Shown here piece after piece: positions 14,702-23,057 of a stretch of DNA of 64,000 nt. Below the pieces are notes generated by a model, which was given only the letters and a program-made list of their open reading frames with translations, was not told the origin of the DNA and did no database searches. The number at the start of each line of letters is the position of its first letter. Within the stretch, counting starts at the first letter, position 1. Origin of the DNA: Streptomyces sp. CB02923 (GTDB lineage: Bacteria; Actinomycetota; Actinomycetes; Streptomycetales; Streptomycetaceae). Made by a program: the position numbers and the translations under genes. The stretch is taken from the NCBI RefSeq assembly GCF_001905005.1, contig NZ_LWKZ01000003.1:1-64000 (forward strand), in the 5' to 3' direction.

Positions 14702-16195
14702 ATGCCCGAACGCCGTACCGTCGCCCTTGTCACTCTTGGCTGCGCCCGTAACGAGGTGGACTCGGAGGAGCTCGCAGGCCGCCTGGCAGCGGACGGCTGG
14801 GACCTCGTCGAGGAAGCCGCCGATGCCGATGTCGCCGTCGTCAACACCTGTGGATTCGTCGAGGCCGCGAAGAAGGACTCCGTCGACGCCCTGCTCGAAG
14901 CGAACGATCTGAAGGACCACGGCCGCACCCAGGCGGTGGTGGCCGTGGGCTGCATGGCCGAGCGGTACGGCAAGGAGCTGGCCGACGCCCTCCCGGAGGC
15001 CGACGGCGTGCTCGGCTTCGACGACTACGGCGACATCTCCGACCGGCTGCGGACGATTCTGAGCGGCGGCAACGTCGAGGCTCACACCCCGCGCGACCGC
15101 CGCAAGCTGCTGCCGATCAGCCCGGCCGAGCGTCAGGACGCCGCGGGCGTCGCCCTGCCCGGCCACGGCGAGGCCGCCCCGGCCCCGGCCCCCGCGGACC
15201 TGCCCGAAGGCGTGGCGCCCGCCTCCGGCCCCCGCGCGCCGCTGCGGCGCCGCCTGGGCACCAGCCCGGTGGCCTCCGTGAAGCTGGCCTCGGGCTGCGA
15301 CCGCCGCTGCTCGTTCTGCGCCATCCCGTCCTTCCGCGGCTCCTTCATCTCCCGCCGCCCCTCCGACGTGCTCGGTGAGACCCGCTGGCTGGCGGAGCAG
15401 GGGGTGAAGGAGATCATGCTGGTCTCCGAGAACAACACCTCCTACGGCAAGGACCTGGGCGACATCCGCCTGCTGGAGACGCTGCTGCCGGAGCTGGCGG
15501 CCGTCGACGGCCTGGAGCGCATCCGGGTCAGCTACCTGCAGCCCGCCGAGATGCGTCCCGGCCTGATCGACGTGCTGACGCAGACGGAGAAGGTCGCCCC
15601 GTACTTCGACCTGTCCTTCCAGCACTCGGCGCCGGGCGTGCTGCGCGCCATGCGGCGCTTCGGCGACACCGACCGCTTCCTGGGCCTGCTGGAGCAGATC
15701 CGTACGAAGGCGCCGCAGGCCGGTGCCCGCTCGAACTTCATCGTCGGCTTCCCCGGCGAGACCGAGGACGACGTCGCCGAGCTGGAGCGCTTCCTGACCG
15801 GGGCGCGGCTGGACGCGATCGGCGTGTTCGGCTACTCCGACGAGGACGGCACCGAGGCCGCCACCTACGAGAAGAAGGTCGACCCGGACGAGGTCGCCGA
15901 GCGCCTCGCGCACATCTCCCGGCTGGCCGAGGAGCTGACCGCGCAGCGCGCCGAGGAGCGGCTGGGGGAGACCCTCACGGTCCTGGTGGACAGCGTCGAC
16001 GAGGAGGACGGGATCGTGGGGCGCGCCGCGCACCAGGCCCCCGAGACCGACGGCGTCACCTTGCTGCGGACCGCACTCGACCTTGCGCCGGGTCGTATGG
16101 TCGAAGCAAAGGTCGTGTCCAGTGAAGGCGTCGACCTGGTGGCCGAGGTGCTGTCGGTGGACGGCGCGCCGTGTACTGAGGAGGCGGGCAGATGA
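14702..16195 (+). CDS. rimO: Ribosomal protein S12 methylthiotransferase RimO
   Basis: A 497-aa radical-SAM enzyme that adds a methylthio group to the conserved aspartate of ribosomal protein S12. An N-terminal UPF0004 domain ([38 protein letters not shown]) carries the three cysteines of the auxiliary cluster. The radical-SAM domain has [11 protein letters not shown], and a C-terminal TRAM-like domain follows (about residues 425-490). An Ala/Pro-rich insert of about 45 residues separates the first two domains, longer than in E. coli RimO. RimO is distinguished from MiaB by [13 protein letters not shown] and [14 protein letters not shown]. It overlaps pgsA by 4 nt (ATGA), so the two are translationally coupled. 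Confidence 0.94.
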   Translation: MPERRTVALVTLGCARNEVDSEELAGRLAADGWDLVEEAADADVAVVNTCGFVEAAKKDSVDALLEANDLKDHGRTQAVVAVGCMAERYGKELADALPEADGVLGFDDYGDISDRLRTILSGGNVEAHTPRDRRKLLPISPAERQDAAGVALPGHGEAAPAPAPADLPEGVAPASGPRAPLRRRLGTSPVASVKLASGCDRRCSFCAIPSFRGSFISRRPSDVLGETRWLAEQGVKEIMLVSENNTSYGKDLGDIRLLETLLPELAAVDGLERIRVSYLQPAEMRPGLIDVLTQTEKVAPYFDLSFQHSAPGVLRAMRRFGDTDRFLGLLEQIRTKAPQAGARSNFIVGFPGETEDDVAELERFLTGARLDAIGVFGYSDEDGTEAATYEKKVDPDEVAERLAHISRLAEELTAQRAEERLGETLTVLVDSVDEEDGIVGRAAHQAPETDGVTLLRTALDLAPGRMVEAKVVSSEGVDLVAEVLSVDGAPCTEEAGR

Positions 16196-16881
16196 CCGGA
16201 GTCCCGGCTTCCGCGGCCGGTGGGCACCACCGCCCGGCGCCGGCCGTCCGGACGGTCGGGCTGTGGAACATCGCCAACGTCCTGACGATGGTGCGGCTGC
16301 TGCTCGTACCGGGCTTCGTGATGCTGCTGATGCACGGCGACGGCTACGACCCGGCCTGGCGCTCGTTCGCCTGGGCGGCGTTCGCCATCGCCATGATCAC
16401 CGACCTGTTCGACGGCCATCTGGCGCGCCAGTACAACCTGGTCACGGACTTCGGGAAGATCGCCGACCCGATCGCGGACAAAGCGATCATGGGCGCGGCG
16501 CTCATCTGTCTGTCCGTGCTGGACGATCTCTCGTGGTGGGTGACGGGCGTCATCCTCTTCCGCGAGCTGGGCATCACGCTGATGCGGTTCTGGGTGATCA
16601 GACACGGAGTGATCCCCGCCAGCCGCGGCGGGAAGCTGAAGACGCTCGCGCAGGGCACCGCGGTGGGCATGTACGTGCTCGTGCTGACCGGGCCGCTGGC
16701 GTCGTTCCGGTGGTGGGTGATGGCGGTGGCAGTGGCGCTGACCGTCGTGACCGGGCTGGACTACGTACGGCAGGCGGTCGTCCTGCGGCGGGCCGGACTG
16801 GCCGAGGCACGGGCCGTACAGGCCGAGGAGCGGGCCAGGACGGCCGCGGAGGCGCACCGCGACGGGGAATCCGCGCGGTGA
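16192..16881 (+). CDS. pgsA: CDP-alcohol phosphatidyltransferase (PgsA-type)
   Basis: A 229-aa membrane enzyme, probably making phosphatidylglycerol phosphate from CDP-diacylglycerol and glycerol-3-phosphate. The CDP-alcohol phosphotransferase signature [21 protein letters not shown] is complete, with all acidic residues present. About five to six membrane helices span residues 25-195, and the C-terminal tail is charged and probably cytoplasmic. Its start codon overlaps the rimO stop, and cinA follows after 33 nt. The pgsA-cinA-clgR order is conserved in Corynebacterium and Streptomyces. A paralogue with different alcohol specificity cannot be excluded. Confidence 0.9.
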   Translation: MTGVPASAAGGHHRPAPAVRTVGLWNIANVLTMVRLLLVPGFVMLLMHGDGYDPAWRSFAWAAFAIAMITDLFDGHLARQYNLVTDFGKIADPIADKAIMGAALICLSVLDDLSWWVTGVILFRELGITLMRFWVIRHGVIPASRGGKLKTLAQGTAVGMYVLVLTGPLASFRWWVMAVAVALTVVTGLDYVRQAVVLRRAGLAEARAVQAEERARTAAEAHRDGESAR

Positions 16882-16914
16882 GGCCGGCGGCGGCCGCACG
16901 GGCGACCTTCCGAA

Positions 16915-17511
16915 GTGGCTGCGGAAATGCACGCTGAAACCGGCGGGGCCGGTGGGGCCGGTGGGGAAGCGGGCGGAGGGGCCGGAGAGGGCTCCGGAAC
17001 GCGCTCCGTGGCGGCGCGGGCGCTCGACGTGCTCGCGGCGCGCGGGCAGAGCCTGGCGGTGGCCGAGTCCCTGACGGGCGGCCTGGTGGCCGGAGCGCTC
17101 ACCGGGGTACCCGGAGCCTCCCGGGTCTTCCGGGGCTCCGTGACGGCGTACGCGACCGGGCTCAAACGGGACATCCTGGGTGTCGACGGGCCGCTCCTCG
17201 ACACGCACGGAGCTGTTCACGCGGAGGTTGCCCGCCAGATGGCCCGTGGTGTAAGGCGTGTGCTGGGCGCGCACTGGGGTATCGCCACTACAGGGGTTGC
17301 CGGACCGGACCCTCAGGACGGACAGCCCGTGGGCACCGTTTTCGTCGCGGCCGACGGCCCCGGCGGCGCGGGCGGCGTGCTGCGCCTCACGCTTGACGGC
17401 GGCCGCGAGCGGATCCGGCAGGACACGGTGGCGGCAGCGCTCCGGCTGCTGGTGAGCGAACTGACAGAGAATGCGACGGCACAGGATACGGAACAACGGG
17501 GGGAAATTTGA
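16915..17511 (+). CDS. cinA: CinA C-terminal domain protein (nicotinamide-nucleotide amidohydrolase PncC type)
   Basis: A 198-aa protein with only the CinA C-terminal domain, which in characterised PncC enzymes deamidates nicotinamide mononucleotide for NAD recycling. Family motifs: AVAESLTGGLVAGALTGVPGAS in family order (AVAESLTGG, TGVPGASRVFRGS), YATGLKRDILGV, ATTGVAGPDPQDGQPVGTVF. The first 30 residues are Gly/Ala-rich and probably disordered. GTG 16915 is used here; ATG 16927 is an alternative. It sits in the rimO-pgsA-cinA-clgR string and lacks the N-terminal MoaB-like domain of full-length CinA. Confidence 0.9.
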   Translation: MAAEMHAETGGAGGAGGEAGGGAGEGSGTRSVAARALDVLAARGQSLAVAESLTGGLVAGALTGVPGASRVFRGSVTAYATGLKRDILGVDGPLLDTHGAVHAEVARQMARGVRRVLGAHWGIATTGVAGPDPQDGQPVGTVFVAADGPGGAGGVLRLTLDGGRERIRQDTVAAALRLLVSELTENATAQDTEQRGEI

Positions 17512-17620
17512 TGTTTGCAGCCCTGAGTGAACACGAACTCGCGCCCCGCACGGCCGAGGCCCAAGGCGGTACGGTGGGGCGAGAAGGATCCGGATCCGAG
17601 GTCCGAGGAGGGAGCCAGCG

Positions 17621-18004
17621 ATGATTCTGCTTCGTCGCCTGCTGGGTGACGTGCTGCGCCGACAGCGTCAGCGCCAGGGCCGCACCCTGCGCGAGGTCTC
17701 CTCCTCCGCCCGGGTGTCGCTCGGCTACTTGTCCGAGGTCGAACGGGGACAGAAGGAAGCCTCTTCCGAACTGCTCTCGGCGATCTGCGACGCGCTCGAT
17801 GTACGCATGTCCGAGCTCATGCGGGAAGTCAGCGACGAACTGGCACTCGCGGAGCTGGCACGGTCCGCGGCCGCGAGCGACCCGGTGCCCGCGCCGGTCC
17901 GCCCCAAGCTCAACTCGGTGTCCGTGGCCTCGCTGGCCGGGGTCCCGGAGGACCGCGTGACGATCAAGGCGCCCGCGGAGGCCGTCGACGTCGTCGCGGC
18001 CTGA
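17621..18004 (+). CDS. clgR: ClgR: Clp protease gene activator
   Basis: A 127-aa XRE-type regulator. The HTH lies at about residues 10-70 ([40 protein letters not shown]), followed by a short acidic/Ala linker and the C-terminal residues VVAA. In S. lividans ClgR activates clpP1P2, clpC and lon, and is itself degraded by ClpP through its alanine-terminated tail, which is visible here. ATG 17621 follows GGAGGGA. Upstream, CGCGCCCCGCA at about 17540 is one mismatch from the CGC-N5-GCG operator recalled for ClgR, so autoregulation is possible but weakly supported. The position after cinA is conserved in actinomycetes. Confidence 0.92.
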   Translation: MILLRRLLGDVLRRQRQRQGRTLREVSSSARVSLGYLSEVERGQKEASSELLSAICDALDVRMSELMREVSDELALAELARSAAASDPVPAPVRPKLNSVSVASLAGVPEDRVTIKAPAEAVDVVAA

Positions 18005-18268
18005 GCCTGCCGCGTCCGCCGGATCGGCGGGTGCATCGGCCGGTGGTGCGTCGGGCGGTGGCTCGGCCCGGTGGGCAGCTGCCGACGGTCGGCCCGGGGG
18101 TTGCGCCTCCGGCGTCCGGCGAGGAGTGGCGGCGTTCGCCCTCTCACGTGGCCGTCCAGCCTCCTCGCTTTTCCCACTGCCACCCACCCCCCCCAACGTG
18201 ATCCCCACTCCCTTCCTCGCCTCGGCGCCTCCGTAGGCGTTCCCTGAGTGCGACCCAAAGACTTCCCA
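18005..18268. other. Intergenic region after clgR (upstream half)
   Basis: A pyrimidine/GC-rich stretch between the clgR stop and its terminator. I see no supported ORF or RNA. A run of C residues occurs near 18188-18195. Confidence 0.4.
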
Positions 18269-18300
18269 GAGCCCCGTACGGCAGCCGCTGTACGGGGCTC
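18269..18300 (+). terminator. Hairpin terminator downstream of clgR
   Basis: GAGCCCCGTAC (18269-18279) pairs perfectly with GTACGGGGCTC (18290-18300). Three more inner pairs, one of them G-U, close an AGCC loop. It separates the clgR transcript from the Dps promoter region. Confidence 0.8.
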
Positions 18301-18345
18301 AGGGCTTTCCGGGGCCTTCGGTCGGGCCGAAGGGAAGGGGGTGCG

Positions 18346-18380
18346 GGGACTTTCGTCAGGGGCTGCTGGGACTTTCGTCA
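18346..18380. repeat. 13-bp direct repeat upstream of the dps gene
   Basis: GGGACTTTCGTCA occurs at 18346-18358 and again at 18368-18380, a 22-bp start-to-start spacing (about two helical turns). It lies 30 bp upstream of the sigma-B-like promoter. The arrangement suits an activator or repressor site, but no factor is recognised. Confidence 0.6.
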
Positions 18381-18409
18381 TCAGGTGGAATCGGGTGGGA
18401 CACGTGCGC

Positions 18410-18434
18410 GCATTACTGCGTCGCTTCTGGGTAC
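18410..18434 (+). promoter_or_regulatory. Sigma-B-like promoter for the dps gene
   Basis: G-C-A-T at 18410-18413, a 15-bp spacer, then GGGTAC at 18429-18434. This fits the S. coelicolor sigma-B consensus GNNT-N14-16-GGGTAC/T. The predicted transcript starts near 18442 and has a leader of about 65 nt before ATG 18510. A second inverted pair, CGTACA (18441-18446) and TGTACG (18463-18468), lies in the leader. Confidence 0.6.
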
Positions 18435-18509
18435 CCGATCCGTACAGACAGGATTAATCGTTTGTACGATGGGCGAAGCGGAGTCATTCGCCCGAAAAGG
18501 AGTAAAAGG

Positions 18510-18980
18510 ATGTCTGTCGTCAAGAGCACGCTGTCCGACGACGACCGCAAGGTGGTCGGGGACGCACTGCAGGGAGCCCTCGTCGACCTGGTGGATCTCT
18601 CGCTCGTGGCGAAGCAGGTCCACTGGAACATCATCGGTCCGCGTTTCCGGTCCGTGCATCTCCAGCTGGACGATGTCGTGGACACGGCGCGCGCGTACGC
18701 CGACACGGTTGCCGAGCGCGCCTCGGCGATCGGTGTGTCCCCGGACGGCCGGGCCGAGACGGTCGCGAAGACCAGCGGTATCGACACGGTGCAGGACAAC
18801 TGGATCAAGGATGCCGAGGTCGTACGCGTCATGGTCGACGCGCTCGGCGCCGTGATCGCCCGGATGCGCGAGCGCATCGGCACCACGGACAAGCCCGACC
18901 CGGTCACCCAGGACATCCTCATCGGCCTGACCGCTGATCTGGAGAAGCACCACTGGATGTTCCAGGCGGAGTCCGCCTGA
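18510..18980 (+). CDS. dpsB: Dps-family ferritin-like protein
   Basis: A 156-aa Dps/ferritin-like protein expected to form a dodecamer that stores iron and protects DNA. The ferroxidase motif (VAKQVHWNIIGPRF ... LHLQLDD-type segment) shows the His and acidic residues of the inter-subunit site: HWNIIGPRFRSVHLQLDDVV in sequence. C-terminal EKHHWMF completes a normal Dps length. The tail is short and lacks the lysine-rich extension of some family members. ATG 18510 follows AAAGGAG at a good distance. From memory, position matches S. coelicolor SCO5756 (DpsB), which is why that symbol is used; the family call is firmer than the symbol. Confidence 0.87.
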   Translation: MSVVKSTLSDDDRKVVGDALQGALVDLVDLSLVAKQVHWNIIGPRFRSVHLQLDDVVDTARAYADTVAERASAIGVSPDGRAETVAKTSGIDTVQDNWIKDAEVVRVMVDALGAVIARMRERIGTTDKPDPVTQDILIGLTADLEKHHWMFQAESA

Positions 18981-19018
18981 CCGTTCACGGTCACTCACTC
19001 ACGGCGGTCAGCGCCGCA

Positions 19019-20188
19019 TCAGCGCCCCTCCGGCATGGCCAGGGGGGCGCTTGGCGCTGTCGCCGTAACCCGGACCTGCTGCGTTTCGGCTGTGACGACG
19101 AGGCCGTGGCGGGCGATGGCCGGCTCGCCGACGCTCGCCCACTGCCGGTGAGCCGCCTCCACCTCGTCCCAGAGGCGGCGCGGGCCGTGCTGCCGTACGG
19201 GGAAGGCGGCGGTCTGCCGGCCGTCGTAGTCCACCGACGCCCATGACGTCGCGTCGTCGTCGGCCAGCCACAGGCGGGTGTGCGCTTCGTCCGTGCCGGT
19301 GTCCCAGGAGTGCCACACGTCGGGCACGCGCAGGCCGACCGCGAACTGTGCGTCGAGACTGTTCCCCGCCACGGCCCAGGGAGACAGTGCCGTACTGGAA
19401 CGGCTGGGCCGCTGCCCCGCCTTCAGGATGTCGCGGTCGAGGTCGGCGGTCGCGCGATGGCCGCGCATGACCATGTAGGAGCCGTAGCCCGCGAACTGCC
19501 CGATGGCCGTGCCGTCGGGACCGCGGGTGAGGACCAGCGTGCCGTACGTGATCCAGCTGGTGCTCCACGGCACGACGAGGCGGGCCCCGGGCGGCGTCTG
19601 GGCGAGCCAGGCCGCGGGGACGGCTCGTACGGAGCAGGTCGAGATGATCCGGTCGTACGGGGCCGCGGCGGCGTGGCCGAGGGCTCCGTCGCCGGTGACG
19701 ACCGTGGGGGCGAGGCCGACGGCCGTCAGGTTGGCGCGGGCGGTGTCGGCCAGTACCGGGTCGATCTCGACGCTCACCACGTGGTCGGCCCCGAGCCGGT
19801 GGGCGAGGAGAGCCGCGTGGTAGCCGGTGCCGGTCCCGATCTCCAGTACGCGGTGCCCGTCGGCGAGCGCGGCCTCCTCGATCATGCGCAGCACCGTGCC
19901 GGGGGCGGAAGCGGACGAGGTGGGCTCCCGGAACCCGTCGTCGTCCTCGGCGATCTGCGTGACGAGCGGTACGTCGCTGTACGCGGCCTCGGCCCAGCGG
20001 ACCGGGTCCGTGGAGCGGTCACAGGGCGCATGGCCACCGGCACCGTCGCGAATCCAGACCCGCTCCGGTAGGAACCGGTCCCGCGGCACGGCGTGCACGG
20101 CCTGGGCCCAGGGGGCCGGAACGGGGTGGCCGAGGGCGTTGGCCAGGTGGGAGAGGAGGGTGGCGGGGGTTGGGGTGGGGGTGGTCAC
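19019..20188 (-). CDS. PIMT-like (protein-L-isoaspartate O-methyltransferase family) SAM methyltransferase
   Basis: A 389-aa protein whose N-terminal half is a protein-isoaspartate methyltransferase fold: DVPLVTQ, the SAM site VLEIGTGTGYHAALLA, VVSVEIDP, and DRIISTCSVRAVPAAWLAQ. The C-terminal half (about residues 230-389) is an extra domain not found in 210-aa housekeeping PIMTs; it resembles the long PIMT homologues often found with peptide natural-product genes in actinomycetes. The GTG start at 20188 overlaps the stop of a 32-codon ORF by 4 nt (GTGA), so translation is coupled. It is convergent with the dps gene. Repair of damaged protein or modification of a small peptide are both possible. 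Confidence 0.82.
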   Translation of the reverse strand: MTTPTPTPATLLSHLANALGHPVPAPWAQAVHAVPRDRFLPERVWIRDGAGGHAPCDRSTDPVRWAEAAYSDVPLVTQIAEDDDGFREPTSSASAPGTVLRMIEEAALADGHRVLEIGTGTGYHAALLAHRLGADHVVSVEIDPVLADTARANLTAVGLAPTVVTGDGALGHAAAAPYDRIISTCSVRAVPAAWLAQTPPGARLVVPWSTSWITYGTLVLTRGPDGTAIGQFAGYGSYMVMRGHRATADLDRDILKAGQRPSRSSTALSPWAVAGNSLDAQFAVGLRVPDVWHSWDTGTDEAHTRLWLADDDATSWASVDYDGRQTAAFPVRQHGPRRLWDEVEAAHRQWASVGEPAIARHGLVVTAETQQVRVTATAPSAPLAMPEGR

Positions 20189-20283
20189 TTCTGGTCCGGC
20201 TTGGGCTGCGGTTCAGGTGGCGGAATCGGCCGACCTGGCTGCTGCCCGTCATCCCCGATCGGGCTCCTGTGCTTCATGTCCAT
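20185..20283 (-). CDS. 32-aa proline-rich peptide coupled to the PIMT-like gene
   Basis: ORF from ATG 20283 to TGA 20185-20187; the stop overlaps the GTG start of the methyltransferase. The peptide begins MDMKHRSPIGDDGQQ and ends in a Pro/Glu/Gln/Lys run (PIPPPEPQPKPDQK). It has three Asp besides residue 2 and no Cys. A second ATG is two codons in. The upstream ribosome site is weak (GGGG about 8 nt away). The 4-nt overlap and lack of stop codons argue for a real reading frame. It could be a translation-coupling leader or a substrate peptide; composition alone cannot tell. Confidence 0.5.
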   Translation of the reverse strand: MDMKHRSPIGDDGQQPGRPIPPPEPQPKPDQK

Positions 20284-20554
20284 GATGCGGCCCCGTTGGT
20301 TGCCGTGTCCGAGGTGCCGACGGTAGCGGAGCGTGACGGGCCGGAGGGAGGGCGCACGCCCCGCGCACCGGGTGCGGATGATCGTCCCCAGATGCAGCCG
20401 ACGTGCGCCGTTGCTGATGCCGTAGAGAAATGTTCGGCGTGCAACCGGCTGGGTGAGCGTGCGGGTGGCGTGTCTGTGGTTCGGGAGGGTGGGGGCGGAC
20501 GATCATGGTGGGCAAACGAACGCCGGATCAGCAACGTATGGAGGAGTGTCCGCT

Positions 20555-20974
20555 ATGTCGAAACCCCCGCTGCCGCGCGAGGCGGTCGCCATGCTGGAGA
20601 AGGCCAACCCGTCCGTCATCACGACCCTGCGGTCGGACGGCCAGCCGGTCTCCACGGCGACCTGGTACCTCTGGGACGACGGCCGGGTGCTGGTCAACAT
20701 GGACGAGGGCCGCAAGCGCCTGCAGCACATGCGCAACGACCCCCGGGTGACGATCACCATCCTCGACGAGTCGAGCTGGTACACCCACATCAGCATCATC
20801 GGCCGCGTCACCGAGTTCCGCGAGGACGAGAACCTGGCCGACATCGACCGGCTGGCCCACCACTACCTCGGCGATGCCTACCCGCGGCGCGACCGCGCCC
20901 GGGTCAGCGCCTGGATCGAGATCGACCGCTGGCACGGCTGGGGCACCCTCAAGGACAGCAGCCAGGCCGGCTGA
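20555..20974 (+). CDS. PPOX-class (F420/FMN-dependent) oxidoreductase
   Basis: A 139-aa split-barrel flavin/deazaflavin protein. Motifs: PSVITTLRSDGQPVSTATWY, VLVNMDEGRKRLQHMRNDPR, VTITILDE, IIGRVTEFREDE. It is of the length and type usually annotated as a PPOX-class F420-dependent family protein in actinomycetes. It may reduce quinones or biliverdin-like compounds; the substrate is unknown. ATG 20555 has GGAGGAG 8 nt upstream, a strong ribosome site. It is divergent from the peptide/PIMT pair and is followed by a hairpin terminator. Confidence 0.85.
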   Translation: MSKPPLPREAVAMLEKANPSVITTLRSDGQPVSTATWYLWDDGRVLVNMDEGRKRLQHMRNDPRVTITILDESSWYTHISIIGRVTEFREDENLADIDRLAHHYLGDAYPRRDRARVSAWIEIDRWHGWGTLKDSSQAG

Positions 20975-21056
20975 CGGCCGGAGTCCGATCGGAGTCCGGC
21001 CAAAGTCCGACCGGAGGCCGATGAGCTGACGGTCGTGTCGTGGTCCGACGAGCGGA

Positions 21057-21086
21057 AGACCTCCTCCGGGAAGCCCGGGGAGGTCT
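21057..21086. terminator. Terminator between the PPOX gene and hemC
   Basis: AGACCTCC-T-CCGGG and CCCGG-GGAGGTCT form a 13-bp stem with one bulged T and an AAG loop, followed by TCTTCTC. It lies 82 bp after the PPOX stop and between convergent genes. Confidence 0.82.
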
Positions 21087-21092
21087 CTTCTC

Positions 21093-21128
21093 GTGCGGGT
21101 GCGGGTGCGGGTGCGGGTGCGGGTGCGG
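21093..21128. repeat. (GTGCGG)6 hexanucleotide tandem array
   Basis: Six exact copies of GTGCGG, followed by degenerate GATGGG/GATGCG units to about 21174. It lies between the terminator and the 3' end of hemC and has no coding role. Confidence 0.9.
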
Positions 21129-21191
21129 ATGCCGGACGCGGATGGGGATGCGGATGGGGATGCGGTGCCGGAGCGCCGTACGGGCGGGGGA

Positions 21192-22166
21192 TCAGAGCGG
21201 TGTTCCCGTGTCGATCAGGGAGCGTGCCCCCTGGCTGAGGAGTTCGGTGGCGGCGTGCGCGCCGAGCGCGGCCGGGTCGTGCGGTGCGTCGCTGCTCAGG
21301 TGCACCTGCGCGAAGGCGGTGCCGTCCGGGGAGAAGACCAGGCCGCGCAGGGACAGCCGGCCGTCGGAACCGGTGACGCAGTATCCCGCGATCGGACTGT
21401 TGCAGTGGCCGCGCAGGCCCTGGAGCATGACGCGTTCGGCGGTCGCCTCGGTGAGCGTGGGCTCGTGGTTGAGCCGCTCCAGCAGCGCGGCCACGTCACC
21501 GTCGGCACGGCGGCACTCCAGCGACAGGACGCCTGCCCCGACGGCCGGCAGCAGTTCCTCGACCTCGAAGACCTGCCGCACCCGGTGGGTCAGGCCCAGC
21601 CGGGCCAGCCCGGCGCTCGCCAGAACCATCGCGTCCAGCTCGACGTGCGCGTCCCGCTTGCCGTCCAGGAGGTCCAGGCGGGTGCCGACGGCGCCGCGTA
21701 CGGGAACGATCCGCAGATCGGGGCGGATACGCAGAAGTTGGGCCCGGCGGCGTACGGAGGCGGTGCCGATCCGGGCCCCGGGCGGAAGGTCGTCGAGGTG
21801 GCGCGCCGCCGAGTGCGCGGGGACGACCAGGACGTCCCGGACGTCGGCGCGCTCCAAGTGGGCGGCGACGACCAGACCCGCGCGGAGCGGCACGTCGCCG
21901 GGCACGTCCTTGAGGCAGTGCAGGGCGAGGTCGATGTCGCCGCTCTGCAACTGCGCGTCGATGGCTTTGACGAACAGTCCCTTGCCGCCGGTGCCGGACA
22001 GGTCGCCGTGCCAGAGATCGGCCTCGGTCTGGACCGGGACGGTCACGGTCCGCAGCTGCGGGTCGAGCCGGTGCAGCAGCCGGGTGACGTGGTCGGTCTG
22101 GGCGAGGGCCATGGGGCTGGTACGGGTTCCGATGCGCAGCTCGCGGGCGGGGGAATCGGCGCTCAC
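21192..22166 (-). CDS. hemC: Hydroxymethylbilane synthase (porphobilinogen deaminase), divergent HemC
   Basis: A 324-aa HemC that would join four porphobilinogens into hydroxymethylbilane for tetrapyrrole synthesis. Domain 1 has IGTRTSPMALAQTDHV, GKGLFVKAID and HCLKDVPGDVPLR. Domain 2 has ARIGTASVRRRAQLLRIRPD, LDAMVLASAGLARLGL and GAGVLSLECR. The cofactor-binding cysteine is present in LRGHCNSPIAGY. Several usually invariant spots differ: HCLKD replaces HSLKD/HSMKD, and RGAVGTRLDLL replaces RGNVxTRLxKL. That suggests a second HemC beside a canonical housekeeping copy elsewhere, as Streptomyces are recalled to have two. GTG 22166 has GGAGG upstream. Confidence 0.86.
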   Translation of the reverse strand: MSADSPARELRIGTRTSPMALAQTDHVTRLLHRLDPQLRTVTVPVQTEADLWHGDLSGTGGKGLFVKAIDAQLQSGDIDLALHCLKDVPGDVPLRAGLVVAAHLERADVRDVLVVPAHSAARHLDDLPPGARIGTASVRRRAQLLRIRPDLRIVPVRGAVGTRLDLLDGKRDAHVELDAMVLASAGLARLGLTHRVRQVFEVEELLPAVGAGVLSLECRRADGDVAALLERLNHEPTLTEATAERVMLQGLRGHCNSPIAGYCVTGSDGRLSLRGLVFSPDGTAFAQVHLSSDAPHDPAALGAHAATELLSQGARSLIDTGTPL

Positions 22167-22477
22167 GGAAGGCCTCCGTTCGGTGGATCTCGGGCGGTGC
22201 CCGCCGCGGGGCGGTGATCAATCAGTGCAGCGTAAGAGACACCGGGCGGCGTGCCGGGGAGGCACGTGTATGCGCTGGCGTGCGAAGACGGGCGGGCGCG
22301 GGCAGCCGTCTGGATGCGGGCCGGGTGGCGGGGGGCGAAAATACCGGGGGAGACCGAGATCCCGGAGAACGGGGCATGGACGAGCGGGCCCCGTCGAAAC
22401 GTTCGCGCCGGTTGTGCCCCGGTGCGCCCTCCCGCTGGGTGGCCGCGCCCGTCTAGCGTCGACCGGAGGAGGCAGCC
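22167..22477. promoter_or_regulatory. Divergent intergenic region hemC / small membrane protein
   Basis: 311 bp with no supported gene. A TCTAGCGT near 22453 looks like a -10 hexamer (TAGCGT) for the rightward gene, which would give a very short leader. No clear -35 or operator is seen on the hemC side. Confidence 0.4.
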
Positions 22478-22795
<318 letters not shown>

Positions 22796-22823
<28 letters not shown>

Positions 22824-23057
22824 TGTGATGGGACGGGTGGATGGGGCGGGCGGATGTCGTTGGGTCACCCGGTTGGCGTAGGGGAGACGGGTGCGTGGAG
22901 CGGGGGTGAGGTGTGTTGTCGGACGGGAGGGGGGTGGGTCTGATGCGGGTGGGGGAGGACGGCCGTTGCGAGGGTGGCTTGATGGAGTCCCGGAGAGGTG
23001 GCCGAGTGGCGGGGCGTCAGGCGCTCGAACCGGGTGAGGCGGTTGGGTGACGTACCG
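22796..23057. other. Gene-free G-skewed stretch
   Basis: 262 bp with very strong G over C skew on the plus strand and no supported ORF. It ends with two imperfect copies (about 34 bp apart) of a CGTCAGGYGCTCG...CCGGGTGAGG unit that runs into the 3' end of the nei gene. At 22992-23010 a 19-nt segment resembles the 5' end of a tRNA-Ser. Confidence 0.5.

Noticed and set aside
22992..23040. Complete tRNA-Ser gene
   Set aside because: Only the 5' arm resembles a tRNA; no anticodon stem, variable arm, T-arm or 3' acceptor strand can be found.
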